From: Ramlibacter pinisoli
Lineage (GTDB): Bacteria; Pseudomonadota; Gammaproteobacteria; Burkholderiales; Burkholderiaceae_C
Direction of reading: 5' to 3'
Assembly (NCBI RefSeq): GCF_009758015.1
Contig: NZ_WSEL01000009.1
Span: forward strand, 186,001 to 250,000
DNA: 64,000 bases
Shown here: positions 42,987-51,773 of the stretch, piece by piece
How positions within the stretch are numbered: the first letter of the stretch is position 1
Layout of the letters: every line of letters starts with the position of its first letter
The notes under the pieces: generated by a model
Seen by the model: the letters and a program-made list of their open reading frames with translations, nothing else
Database searches by the model: none
Told to the model about the DNA's origin: nothing
Position numbers and translations under genes: made by a program

Positions 42987-43739
42987 ATGAGTTACGTCCT
43001 GAACCATCCGGTCCTGCTTCTCGTGCTGTCGCTGCCTGTCCTGTGGCTGTCCGTGCAGGCCGGCAAGTGGGTGGGCCGGGCGCGGCCGCTGGCCACCGAG
43101 GTCCGGCCCGCCTTCGAGGTGATCCAGAGCGCCGCCCTGACGCTGCTGGGCCTGATCATCGGGTTCTCGTTCTCGATGGCCCTGGCCCGCTACGACCAGC
43201 GCAAGAACTACGAGGAGGCCGAAGCCAATGCCATCGGCACCGAGTTCGTCCGGGCCGATTTGCTGCCGGCCGAGGATGCAGCCAAGGTGCGTGCACTGCT
43301 GCGCGACTACCTGGACCAGCGCATCACCTACTACACCGCCCGCCACGAACCGGTGGAGGCCAGGACGGGCGAACTGCAGGCACAGCTCTGGGCTGCCGTG
43401 GCCGGGCCCGCCATGGCGCGCCCGACACCGGTCACGGCCCTGGCCGTCAGCGGCATGAACGACGTGATCAACGCCCAGGGCTATACGCAGGCCGCCTGGT
43501 TGAACCGGATCCCGATCGCGGCCTGGGCCCTGATGGCCACCCTGGCCGTCTTCTGCAACGCGCTGCTCGGCTTCCAGCTGGTCAAGGCCAGGCCCGGGCC
43601 TTTGATGCAGTTGCTGCTGCCGGCCCTGGTCTCCGTCGCGGTCTTCCTGATCGCGGACATCGAGAGCCCGCGTGCCGGCCTCATCCGGGTGTCGCCCCAG
43701 AACCTCCTGATCCTGGCCGGGTCCCTGCGCCCGCCCTGA
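42987..43739 (+). CDS. Bestrophin-like DUF4239 membrane protein
   Basis: 250 aa with four hydrophobic helices: two near the start (residues about 5-25 and 45-66; L-T-L-L-G-L-I-I-G-F-S-F-S-M-A) and two near the end (about 175-195 and 205-222). The middle cytoplasmic part includes the family's N-A-I-G-T-E-F-V-R-A-D-L-L. DUF4239 proteins are called bestrophin-like, but ion-channel activity is unproven. It reads from the operator at 42907. Confidence 0.85.
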   Translation: MSYVLNHPVLLLVLSLPVLWLSVQAGKWVGRARPLATEVRPAFEVIQSAALTLLGLIIGFSFSMALARYDQRKNYEEAEANAIGTEFVRADLLPAEDAAKVRALLRDYLDQRITYYTARHEPVEARTGELQAQLWAAVAGPAMARPTPVTALAVSGMNDVINAQGYTQAAWLNRIPIAAWALMATLAVFCNALLGFQLVKARPGPLMQLLLPALVSVAVFLIADIESPRAGLIRVSPQNLLILAGSLRPP

Positions 43740-43792
43740 CCACGCGGGGACGTCGGCCTCCGCCGCCCTCGGAACCCATCCGCCGGGGCGTT

Positions 43793-43804
43793 GGACCTTG
43801 GTCC
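43793..43804 (+). promoter_or_regulatory. GGACCWWGGTCC operator upstream of the small ORF at 43885
   Basis: A perfect palindrome, GGACCTTGGTCC. The -10 is less clear here: TATCGA after 21 bp or CACGCT after 27 bp. Confidence 0.7.
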
Positions 43805-43884
43805 AATGCGCCGTGGAAACGGGCCTATCGACACGCTCCCCGCCACGGCGTACGGTCCCTTGTCGTCACTGAGGAGGAAGTGCC

Positions 43885-44154
43885 ATGGCGTCGATCACAC
43901 CGGAGCTGGACCGCTGGCGGGACCTGCACGCGCGCGCCTGCCGGGCCGAGGAGGAGATCGTGCTCATGACCCTGGCTTCCATCAGCACCGGCGCTGATCC
44001 GCCCGACCGTTACATGATCGACTCGGCACGGGCGTTGCGGTCCCTGGCCTGCTCCCAGTTCGACTGGGCGATGAAGGAAGTCGCGGCCCTCGGCGCTGTC
44101 AGCGGCCTGCTTGTGGCGGTGACGCCCACGCACGCCAGCAAGTCCCTGCATTGA
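43885..44154 (+). CDS. Small hypothetical protein
   Basis: 89 aa, not recognised. Predicted helical, with charged first half (L-D-R-W-R-D-L-H-A-R-A-C-R-A-E-E-E-I) and hydrophobic C-terminal stretch (A-L-G-A-V-S-G-L-L-V-A-V). It has a very good ribosome site (GAGGAGGAAG) 4-13 bp before the ATG. No signal peptide. As it lies directly under a perfect operator, it is probably a real regulon member. Confidence 0.65.
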   Translation: MASITPELDRWRDLHARACRAEEEIVLMTLASISTGADPPDRYMIDSARALRSLACSQFDWAMKEVAALGAVSGLLVAVTPTHASKSLH

Positions 44155-44234
44155 GGCGGGCGTTGCGCCGGCCCGACGATTCCGTGAGGCGGTTTCGCAC
44201 CATCGGGCCTCGGCCGTGGAAAATCGGGGCAGCC

Positions 44235-44450
44235 ATGTATCGCTCCCGCCTGACCGTTCCCCTCGCTTCCGCCTTCGTCACCGCGTCCGCCTGGTTCCTG
44301 GCCCCGCTCTGGGCCCACCGGAGCCTGGGGCTGGCCGAGGCGCTGCTCGTGGGCGGTGCCAGCGTGGCCCTGCTGGGCGGCTGGAGGGCCCGGCGGCTGC
44401 GGCGCGACCGCCAGAAGACGGAAGAACTCCGGGACTCGGCCCTCTGGTGA
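44235..44450 (+). CDS. Small hypothetical membrane protein
   Basis: 71 aa: two hydrophobic segments (residues about 7-25 and 31-48) and a basic Arg-rich tail (R-A-R-R-L-R-R-D-R-Q-K). A two-pass inner-membrane protein with a cytoplasmic tail by the positive-inside rule. It lies 80 bp after the preceding small gene; no regulon site of its own is seen, so it may be in the same transcript. Unknown family. Confidence 0.5.
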   Translation: MYRSRLTVPLASAFVTASAWFLAPLWAHRSLGLAEALLVGGASVALLGGWRARRLRRDRQKTEELRDSALW

Positions 44451-44516
44451 GGCGGCCGTAGCCGTCCACGACCGCGGTTCCTGGGCCTGCCCGACCGCGC
44501 AGGCCCACGCCAGGCG

Positions 44517-45737
44517 TCAGCGCCAGGCATTGCCGACCTGGATGTAGTAGGCCAGGTCCCCCTCGGGGCCCCGGGCCACGTCCAGCCCCACCCAAAGGCC
44601 CAGCACCCTCGCGATCTGGTAGCGCACCCCGGCTCCCCTGGACACCCGGTTGGCGGCTTCGCCGAAGCTGGTGCCGCCGCCCCAGGCGCGGCCGACCCCG
44701 GCGAAACCCACCAGCCCCCAGCGGTCCGAGACGTTCCAGCGCAGTTCGGCTTCGACCACCGCGACATCGTTGTCCTGGTAGCGCACGGCGGGAATGCCGC
44801 GCATGTCGATGTAGGGCAGCTGGTAGAACGGCACGTCCCCCCGCGCCGCACGCCGGTCCAGCCGGCCGCCCAGCACCAGGTTCTTGCTGACCGGGGTGTA
44901 GGCGAAAACGAAGCCCCGGTAGGTCTGGAAACGGGCGTCGCTGCCGATGCCGGGCGCGTAGAACAGTGTGTCCAGCGCGGCCCGGACCCCGCGCGACGGG
45001 GTGAAGAAGTTGTTGCGCGAATCGTGCTCGAACGACAGGCCCAGGCCCGAGCTCCTGTTGGTGAATGTTGGAAGCGCCGGCAGTGCCGGGGTGTTGCTGC
45101 CCTGGAAGCTGCCCGGCAGGTCGAGGTAGATCCAGCGCATCCCGATGAAGTTGTCGCTCTCGCCCAGCCGGTACAGCACCTGCTGGGTCGACAGCAGGCC
45201 ATCCAGGTTGTAGGCGAGCCGGGCGTCCTTGCCGAGGACGCCGCCCACGCCATAGAAGTCCAGGTGCAGGTCGGTGCGGCCGACGAAGCCGCGGTAGCGC
45301 CAGCGGTCGTCGCCGAAGGTGAGCATGGCGCCTGCGCCCAGCAACCGGGTCCCGTTCTCGGTGCCCCCGGCCGCCAGCACGTAGATGTCCGGCGGCGTGA
45401 TGTGGCCGGTCTTGGTTGCCTGCTCCCTCGCCTCGCTCATGGACTGGCGAAAGAACAGGGCCGCGAGGCCGCCACCGTAGCCGACCGCCGGCTCGGTAAC
45501 GACGAAGGGCACCGGCAGGAAGCCCTTGCGTTCGAGCAGGAACTCGGACAGGTCGAGCTTCCCGTCCTCCGGGTCACGCAAGACGGATCGCTTGGTGATG
45601 GCCGCTGGAGTGGCCTCGGCCGCCGGTTCGGGCGCCTGGCCGTGGGCGGGCGCCACGAGCAGCACGCTCGCCACCCACGCCACGGCCGCACCGATGCGGC
45701 ACGGCCAGCAGCCCGGGTGGATCGTCGCCAGTGCCAT
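44517..45737 (-). CDS. BamA/TamA-type surface-antigen beta-barrel protein
   Basis: 406 aa, signal peptide of about 35 residues. The Bac_surface_Ag (Omp85) barrel covers most of the mature chain: E-P-A-V-G-Y-G-G-G-L-A-A-L-F-F, then G-L-G-L-S-F-E-H-D-S-R-N-N and R-G-V-R-A-A-L-D-T. No POTRA repeat precedes it, so this is a POTRA-less outer-membrane protein of unknown substrate rather than BamA. Start: ATG 45737 or 45764; the former gives a normal signal peptide. The operator at 45818 lies upstream but has no well-spaced -10 in this direction. Confidence 0.83.
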   Translation of the reverse strand: MALATIHPGCWPCRIGAAVAWVASVLLVAPAHGQAPEPAAEATPAAITKRSVLRDPEDGKLDLSEFLLERKGFLPVPFVVTEPAVGYGGGLAALFFRQSMSEAREQATKTGHITPPDIYVLAAGGTENGTRLLGAGAMLTFGDDRWRYRGFVGRTDLHLDFYGVGGVLGKDARLAYNLDGLLSTQQVLYRLGESDNFIGMRWIYLDLPGSFQGSNTPALPALPTFTNRSSGLGLSFEHDSRNNFFTPSRGVRAALDTLFYAPGIGSDARFQTYRGFVFAYTPVSKNLVLGGRLDRRAARGDVPFYQLPYIDMRGIPAVRYQDNDVAVVEAELRWNVSDRWGLVGFAGVGRAWGGGTSFGEAANRVSRGAGVRYQIARVLGLWVGLDVARGPEGDLAYYIQVGNAWR

Positions 45738-45817
45738 GGAGCGGTCTTCCGCGTGGGTGGCCACGATGGTAAGCGCGCTCCTTCCCGGAAACTGCGGCCG
45801 CTCAGCCGGCGCGCATT

Positions 45818-45829
45818 GGACCTAGGTCC
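45818..45829 (+). promoter_or_regulatory. GGACCWWGGTCC operator upstream of the peroxidase operon
   Basis: A perfect palindrome, GGACCTAGGTCC. AACCAT begins 25 bp downstream (45855-45860) facing the gene at 45924. The site also sits 81 bp upstream of the divergent barrel gene. Confidence 0.75.
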
Positions 45830-45923
45830 ACTTCGCCGGATGCGCTCGCGCGGCAACCATCGGGCCCCTGCCCGCGGCGTTCGCGATCCGCGCCGGGCGC
45901 GCGGCAGGAGAGCGAGGACCTGC

Positions 45924-46481
45924 ATGACTGTCGCCCACGACCCCACCCGGCCCGCCGCCCTGGCGATCCCGAAGGAGGGCTATTTCGAGCGGGTGGAGGG
46001 CCCCCACGGCCCGCTGTTCCCGAAGACGCCGGCGAACTACGGCTTCTCCATCCTCGGCAAGGTCAAGCCGGGGCGCGAGGAGACGATCCGCGCCTACGCG
46101 AAGACCATCGAGGCGGCGGTGGCCGCCACTCCCGACGTGCTCGCCCCTCTCAAGCTGCACTACCTCCGCTGGCTGCTGTTCCCGATCAAGGGCGACCTGT
46201 ACTTCATGTACCAGGGCATCTTCGACACCGACTTCGACAAGTACATGGACGATGCGCTGTCGCTGTTCCTGTCCACCGGCATCACGACCGTGTTCGTGAA
46301 CCTGGAGGACTTCCCCGAGGACTGGAAGGACAACCGCACCGCGGTGATCCGCTTCTTCCGCGAACACCAGGTTCCCAGCTTCCTCGAATACGCCGAGTAC
46401 CCGTACGTGAGCGCGGACGAGATCAAGAAGGCACTGCGGATGAAGGCCGCACTGACCATTGCGCTCGACCAGCTGCAGTGA
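45924..46481 (+). CDS. Hypothetical protein of the peroxidase operon
   Basis: 185 aa, not recognised. It reads as a soluble alpha/beta protein with F-S-I-L-G-K-V-K-P-G-R-E-E-T-I-R, H-Y-L-R-W-L-L-F and Y-F-M-Y-Q-G-I-F-D-T-D-F-D-K-Y. That composition is compatible with a ferredoxin-like dimeric alpha-beta barrel fold, as in Dyp/EfeB relatives, but no family is named. It starts the run with 46510 and the Dyp peroxidase at 47520, and follows an operator. Confidence 0.7.
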   Translation: MTVAHDPTRPAALAIPKEGYFERVEGPHGPLFPKTPANYGFSILGKVKPGREETIRAYAKTIEAAVAATPDVLAPLKLHYLRWLLFPIKGDLYFMYQGIFDTDFDKYMDDALSLFLSTGITTVFVNLEDFPEDWKDNRTAVIRFFREHQVPSFLEYAEYPYVSADEIKKALRMKAALTIALDQLQ

Positions 46482-46509
46482 GCGCACTCCCGCCCGATCG
46501 AGCAGTGCC

Positions 46510-47523
46510 ATGAGCGAAGCCGCCCGCACCTACAACCAGGTCCATGTGCCGCGCCCGGCGACGCCCGGCCGCCGCCGGCTCAGCATCTACATCTCGTGGA
46601 GCTATCCGGCCGAGGCCAACCGCGACATCACCGAGCTGGACAACCGCTTCTCCACCATGACCGAGGTGCGGCGCGTGCTCTGGCCGGCCTACGAGGTGCC
46701 GCGCTTCGCCGACCCGCGCCAGTTCAAGCAGGGCATCGCCGGCTCGCTGGAGCTGTTCTTCTGGGCCTGGGTGCCGTTCCAGAAGCTGGCCGGCGAGGTG
46801 ACGGGGCATCCGGTGCCCGTGTTCCAGCGCGTGGACCAGGCCGGCTTCGCGCAGCCGCTCGACGAGCGCGTGCTGGCCGACGTGGACACGCTGTTCCTCT
46901 TCGGGCTGGACCACAACGTCACCGGCCAGCTGCCTTCGCCCGCCGAGATCGAGGCGTTGCGCAAATTCCTGCAGCGCGAGAAGACCTGCCTGGTCATTGG
47001 CCCGCACCACGACGTCGGCGCAACCGACGACCTGGAGGTGCGCGCGATCGAATACGCCCACCACGGCGACCTGCTGGTGCCGCGGCAGCAGCGCTTCGGC
47101 GGGTACACGATCGCCCTGCTGCAGGCGCTGGACATTCCGGTGGTGAACCGGTACGCCCTGCGGCCGGCCGTGCAGCCCGGCACCCGCAACCAGGTCGCCC
47201 CGTTGTCGGTCGACCGCGACGCCGACACGCGCGGCTGGATGGCCGGCGTCGAGAGCCTCACGTTCCACATGCACCTGCCGCACTACGCGGTCACGCGCGA
47301 CGACGGCACGGCGCGCGTGATCGCGCGCCAGCCCATGGACCTGTCGCGCCCGCATCCGTTCGCGCAGGCCGGCGCCACGGAGTTCAACTCGGTCGTCTGG
47401 GCACCGCCCAAGGGCGACCGGGCCGGCGACGTGCTGGTGTGCGACTCCACCGCCTTCAGCACGCTGTTCGGGGGCGACGCGAGCCTCGAGCGCTTCTGGA
47501 AGAACCTCGCCACCGCTGCATGA
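46510..47523 (+). CDS. Hypothetical protein adjacent to Dyp peroxidase
   Basis: 337 aa, not recognised. Soluble, no signal peptide. It contains I-G-P-H-H-D-V-G-A near residue 165 and H-M-H-L-P-H-Y-A-V at about 258, giving several histidine clusters that might bind a metal. Located 28 bp after the preceding gene, and its stop overlaps the Dyp peroxidase start (ATGA), so all three are probably one transcript. Confidence 0.7.
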   Translation: MSEAARTYNQVHVPRPATPGRRRLSIYISWSYPAEANRDITELDNRFSTMTEVRRVLWPAYEVPRFADPRQFKQGIAGSLELFFWAWVPFQKLAGEVTGHPVPVFQRVDQAGFAQPLDERVLADVDTLFLFGLDHNVTGQLPSPAEIEALRKFLQREKTCLVIGPHHDVGATDDLEVRAIEYAHHGDLLVPRQQRFGGYTIALLQALDIPVVNRYALRPAVQPGTRNQVAPLSVDRDADTRGWMAGVESLTFHMHLPHYAVTRDDGTARVIARQPMDLSRPHPFAQAGATEFNSVVWAPPKGDRAGDVLVCDSTAFSTLFGGDASLERFWKNLATAA

Positions 47524-48875
47524 GCGCCATGACCGGCGAGGCCACGCCACCGCTGCAGCTGCACGACATCCAGAGCGGGGTCCTGCGGCCGCGGCCGAAC
47601 CCCTACGTGGCGACCTACATCCTGCTGCGCGTGGACGACCGCCGGCAGGGCCGCCAGTTCCTGCGCCTGCTGTGCGATGTCGTCACCTCCGCGGCCACGC
47701 CGGACCGGCCCGACCGCGACACCTGGGTCAGCGTGGCGCTGACGCATGCCGGCCTGCGGGCGTTGGGCGTGCCCGCTGCCAGCCTCGACAGCTTCGCCTG
47801 GGAGTTCCGCCAGGGCATGGCCGCGCGCGCGGCCGCACTGGGCGACGTCGGCGCCAGCGCGCCCGGCCAGTGGGAAGCGCCGTTCGGCACCTCGCAGATC
47901 CACCTGGTCCTCACGGGCGTGTCGCCCGACGAGCACCGCCTCGAAGCCGCAATCGGCCAGGCCCGCAAGGCCATCGCCGACCTGCCCGGCATCGTGCCGG
48001 TCTGGCGCCAGGACTGCCGCGCACCGCCCGACCACAAGGAGCCGTTCGGCTTTCGCGACGGCATCAGCCATCCGGCGATCGAGGGCAGCGGCATCCCGGG
48101 CGACAACCCCCACGAGCGGCCCTTGAAGGCCGGCGAGCTGGTGCTCGGCTACCGCGACGAGACGGGCGCCTTTCCCCCCGCTCCCGTGCCAGACGTCCTG
48201 GGGCGCAACGGCACCTACGTCGCGTTCCGCAAGCTGTACCAGGACGTTGCCGCCTTCCGCCGCTACCTGCGCGGCAATGCCAAGGACGCGGACGACGAGG
48301 CGCTGCTCGCCGCCAAGATGATGGGCCGCTGGCGCAGCGGCGCACCGCTCGCGCTGTGCCCGCTGCACGACGATCCGGCCCTGGGCGCCGACCCGGCGCG
48401 CACCAACGCGTTCCTGTACAGGGCCGGCGACCCCATCGGCTACGCGACGCCGCCCGGCTCGCACATCCGCCGCTGCAACCCGCGCGACGCCGACGTGGCC
48501 GGCGTGGTGCGGCTGCACCGCATGATCCGCCGCGGCACGGCCTACGGCCCGCTGCTGCCGGATGGCGTCCTGGAGGACGACGGCGCCGACCGCGGACTGA
48601 TGTTCGCTTTCGTCGGCGCGCACCTCAAGCGGCAGTTCGAGTTCGTGCAGTCGGAGTGGATCAACGGTGGCGATTTCCTCGGCCTCGGTGATGCGGTGGA
48701 CCCGGTCACGGGCGCGGCCGACGGTTCGGGCGAGTTCACGATTCCGCGCCGCCCCCTTCCGCGCCGCCTGCGATCCCTCTCGAACTTCGTCGTGACGCGC
48801 GGCGGTGAATACGGTTTCATGCCCAGCCTGGCCGCCTTGCGCTGGCTGGCCGATCTGCAGGACACCGGCGCCTGA
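47520..48875 (+). CDS. Dyp-type peroxidase family protein
   Basis: 451 aa haem peroxidase with two ferredoxin-like halves. The G-F-R-D-G motif is present (F-G-F-R-D-G-I-S, near residue 180), the aspartate and arginine of which form the distal site, and the proximal histidine probably lies in I-R-R-C-N-P or further C-terminal in the second half. No signal peptide, so cytosolic. It is longer than the bacterial type B enzymes, more like class C/D. Reading frame overlaps the gene before it by 4 bp. Confidence 0.88.
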   Translation: MSAMTGEATPPLQLHDIQSGVLRPRPNPYVATYILLRVDDRRQGRQFLRLLCDVVTSAATPDRPDRDTWVSVALTHAGLRALGVPAASLDSFAWEFRQGMAARAAALGDVGASAPGQWEAPFGTSQIHLVLTGVSPDEHRLEAAIGQARKAIADLPGIVPVWRQDCRAPPDHKEPFGFRDGISHPAIEGSGIPGDNPHERPLKAGELVLGYRDETGAFPPAPVPDVLGRNGTYVAFRKLYQDVAAFRRYLRGNAKDADDEALLAAKMMGRWRSGAPLALCPLHDDPALGADPARTNAFLYRAGDPIGYATPPGSHIRRCNPRDADVAGVVRLHRMIRRGTAYGPLLPDGVLEDDGADRGLMFAFVGAHLKRQFEFVQSEWINGGDFLGLGDAVDPVTGAADGSGEFTIPRRPLPRRLRSLSNFVVTRGGEYGFMPSLAALRWLADLQDTGA

Positions 48876-48925
48876 TCCCCCCGGCACTGTCGGCAGGTGC
48901 CTGGCACTTCCAGGGAGACAAACAG

Positions 48926-50350
48926 ATGGATTCCTACGACGTCCTCGTGATCGGCTCCGGACCGGCCGGTGTCGCGGCTGCCCTGCGTGCCGCGGACCAG
49001 GGCGCGCGCACGGCGCTCGTCACGCGCGGTGCCTTCGGCGGCATGGCCGCCAACGACGGGCCGGTGCCGGTGCGCACGCTCGCCCACGCGGCGCGGCTCC
49101 TGCGGGAGGCCCGGCAGCTCGGCCGCTACGGCATCGTGACGTCGGAGCCCGTGGTGGACTACCCCCAACTGCTGGACCGGGTACGCCAGGTGGTCGACGA
49201 GGTGCGGCGCCGTTCCGCGTACCGCGCCCAGATCGACGCGGCCGGCGTGACCGTGCGCGACAACGCCGGCATGCTGCGCTTCGTGGCCCCCCAGGTGGTC
49301 GAATCGGCCGGGGGGACGCGGCTGACCGCCCGCCACTTCATCCTGTGCACCGGCGGCGTCGCCCGGCGGCTCGCGGTGCCGGGCGGCGAGCTCGCGGCGA
49401 CGCACAGCGACGCCTGGTCGCTCACGGCGGTGCCCGAATCGATGCTGGTGATCGGCGCCGGTGCGACCGGAGCGCAGGTCGCGTCCATCTTCCATGCGTT
49501 CGGCACCCGCGTTCAGCTCTTCCAGACCGGCCCGCGCATCCTGCCCACCGAGGACGAGGCCGTCTCGGCGGCGATGGCCCAGGCGTTCCGCGACGCGGGG
49601 ATCGTCGTCCACGAAGGCCTGGGCGCCGTCGAATCGTTCGAGCAGGCGGCGGGCGGCATCCGCATGCGGTACTCCAGGGGCCAGGCGCACGAGAGTGCCG
49701 AGGCGGCGCTCGCGGTGCTGGCGGTGGGATGGCGCGCCGACACGGCGGACCTCGGCCTCGATGCCGCCGGCGTCGAACTCGACGCCCGTGGGTTCGTGCG
49801 CGTGGACGCACAACTGCGCACCTCCCAGCCGCACATCTACGCGGCCGGGGACGTCACCGGCCGGCTGATGCTGGTCCCGCAGGCCTTGCACGACGGCTTC
49901 GTGGCCGCGACCAACGCGCTGGGCGGCTCCATGGCCGCTGACTATTCCGTCAGCCCGGTCGGCAGCTTCACCGACCCCGAGTACGCCCAGGTGGGGCTGA
50001 CCGAAACGCGGGCCCGTGCGAAGCACGATTGCCTGGTGACCGTCGTGCCGTTCGATGCCACCACCCGCACCATCATCGACGGCCGCACGACCGGCTTCTG
50101 CAAGTTGATCGTCGACCGGCCCTCGGGGCAGATCCTGGGCTGCCACATCGTCGGCGAGCGCGCGGTGGACATCGTGCAGGCCGCGGCCATCGCAATGGCC
50201 GGCGCCATGCCCGTCGACCGGCTCGCCTTCCTGCCGATCTCGTTTCCCACCTACCCCGGCGTCCTCGCCCGGGCCGCCGCGTCGGCCACGCGGGAACTGC
50301 GCCTGGGCACGGACGCCCGATCGGCGCGGATGGAGCACTATCCCCCCTGA
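48926..50350 (+). CDS. FAD-dependent pyridine-nucleotide disulfide oxidoreductase-like protein lacking the active cysteines
   Basis: 474 aa. FAD-binding G-S-G-P-A-G-V-A-A-A at residues about 10-19, NAD(P)-binding G-A-G-A-T-G-A-Q-V-A, the second FAD motif H-I-Y-A-A-G-D-V-T-G, and a dimerisation domain. The redox-active C-x4-C is replaced by G-G-M-A-A-N-D-G-P-V-P-V, and the C-terminal His-Glu pair is also missing. So it is not a dithiol reductase; a transhydrogenase or NAD(P)H oxidase/donor role is inferred. It lies 50 bp after the Dyp peroxidase. Confidence 0.88.
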   Translation: MDSYDVLVIGSGPAGVAAALRAADQGARTALVTRGAFGGMAANDGPVPVRTLAHAARLLREARQLGRYGIVTSEPVVDYPQLLDRVRQVVDEVRRRSAYRAQIDAAGVTVRDNAGMLRFVAPQVVESAGGTRLTARHFILCTGGVARRLAVPGGELAATHSDAWSLTAVPESMLVIGAGATGAQVASIFHAFGTRVQLFQTGPRILPTEDEAVSAAMAQAFRDAGIVVHEGLGAVESFEQAAGGIRMRYSRGQAHESAEAALAVLAVGWRADTADLGLDAAGVELDARGFVRVDAQLRTSQPHIYAAGDVTGRLMLVPQALHDGFVAATNALGGSMAADYSVSPVGSFTDPEYAQVGLTETRARAKHDCLVTVVPFDATTRTIIDGRTTGFCKLIVDRPSGQILGCHIVGERAVDIVQAAAIAMAGAMPVDRLAFLPISFPTYPGVLARAAASATRELRLGTDARSARMEHYPP

Positions 50351-50376
50351 CCGACTGGGCCCGCGCGACGATGGCT

Positions 50377-51594
50377 TCAGAGCGACTTCAGGTACTGCGC
50401 GACGTCCGCGATCTCCTGCTGTGACAGCCCCAGCCCCATCCGCTGGTTGTAACGATCGACCACGGCGTCGAAGGTGGCGGCCGAGCCGTCGTGCAGGTAC
50501 GGCGGGTGCTGCCAGGCCCCGCGCAACGGCGTCGTGCGGTACTGGCCCGTGGCCGACCGGCTGGCATAGCTGGGGCTTTCCGGGTCGGCGACGGAGTCGC
50601 CTGGCGGGTGCAACCGGCTGGCCGCATCGGTGAAGGTCGCCCCGCTGTGGCAGGTGACGCACTGCGCCTTGCCGGCGAACAGGAGCTGGCCGCGCAGCGC
50701 CGCCGCCGGATCGAACGAGCCCACCGGTGCCGCAGGCGCGGCCAGCGACAGCTGGTAGGCCTCCAGGGCCGGCAGCTTGGACGAGACCAGGTCCTGGGTC
50801 CCGTGGGTGATGGACAGGTTCAGCCGCGGCTCGACGAAGCTGCCCTGCCCTCCCATCTCGACCACCGAGACGTAGCGGTTCCAGTAGGCCGGCGAATCGC
50901 CGTCGCCGGTGAAGGTCACCTTCGGGATGCCGGCCAGGCCGAAGGCGGGCGGAATGACGACCGGCCGGCTCACGCCGTCCACGTTGAAGCGGGGGTCGAA
51001 CTTGCCCTTGCCCCAGGAGCTGTACACCGCCCTGGCCTTGGCATCCAGGGCCGGCGAGAGCGCGATGATCGCGCCCGGGTCCAGGTCCCGGTTGGGCCAG
51101 CCGTCCAGTCGCTTGCCGATGCCCTTGGCGAACGAATCGTCCACGGTGGAGTGGCACAGCGCGCAGGTGATGCCCACCCGCCGCAGCCGGTCGACGCCGT
51201 TGACCGACTCGACCTGGCCCTTGACGCCGACAACCGCATCGAGCTTGAGCAGCGCCAGTGTGGCGGCCGGGCTGCCCAGGTCCACCTGGCCGGCCTGGAT
51301 GGCGGCCACCAGCGCGGGCGGCAGCGCCTGGGCGTCCACCTTCAGGCCCACCGAGAGGGCCACGGCCGGCGACACCGCCTGCTCGATGACTTCGTGCATG
51401 CGCAGCGCGTCGGTCCATTGCGCTTCGTCGCCGAAGGTGTCGAAGCGGAAGATCTGCTGGCCCGAGGCCAGCAACTGCGGCGAGAAGCTGGCGGCGGTGG
51501 TGCTGCCGCCACTGTTGCCGCCGCCACCGCCACAGGCGGACAGCAGGCCGGCGCAGCACAGGGCGGCGACGAGGTGGCGGGCAATCGGTGGCAT
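50377..51594 (-). CDS. Di-haem cytochrome c peroxidase-like protein
   Basis: 405 aa lipoprotein-like: signal with L-L-S-A-C-G-G-G, Cys near residue 21. Two c-type haem motifs: C-A-L-C-H (residues about 144-148) and C-V-T-C-H (about 317-321). A distal Met-rich region and a C-terminal T-P-L-R-G-A-W-Q-H-P-P-Y-L-H-D-G-S fit the MauG/CcpA-like superfamily. Probably a periplasmic electron-transfer enzyme or peroxidase. It converges with the flavoprotein gene (26-bp gap), so it may complete a peroxide-handling set. Confidence 0.88.
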   Translation of the reverse strand: MPPIARHLVAALCCAGLLSACGGGGGNSGGSTTAASFSPQLLASGQQIFRFDTFGDEAQWTDALRMHEVIEQAVSPAVALSVGLKVDAQALPPALVAAIQAGQVDLGSPAATLALLKLDAVVGVKGQVESVNGVDRLRRVGITCALCHSTVDDSFAKGIGKRLDGWPNRDLDPGAIIALSPALDAKARAVYSSWGKGKFDPRFNVDGVSRPVVIPPAFGLAGIPKVTFTGDGDSPAYWNRYVSVVEMGGQGSFVEPRLNLSITHGTQDLVSSKLPALEAYQLSLAAPAAPVGSFDPAAALRGQLLFAGKAQCVTCHSGATFTDAASRLHPPGDSVADPESPSYASRSATGQYRTTPLRGAWQHPPYLHDGSAATFDAVVDRYNQRMGLGLSQQEIADVAQYLKSL

Positions 51595-51773
51595 CGCGGT
51601 CTCCAGCAGGGCCTTGGTATCGCCCTTCACCGCCTTGGATGTCACGAGGCGGCCGCGCGTGACAACCGCCGAGGTTCCTTTCCCCGACGGCAACCCGGCC
51701 CGGGCACACCGGGAACGCCGGACCGCGTCGCGGCATCCATCGGTGATTCGGGCCGCGGTGCCGCGCCCCCGCC

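Noticed and set aside
45737..45829. The 45818 palindrome driving the BamA-like gene on the minus strand
   Set aside because: No good -10 hexamer lies 24-27 bp downstream in that direction, while the plus direction has one at 25 bp. Bidirectional control is possible but not supported.
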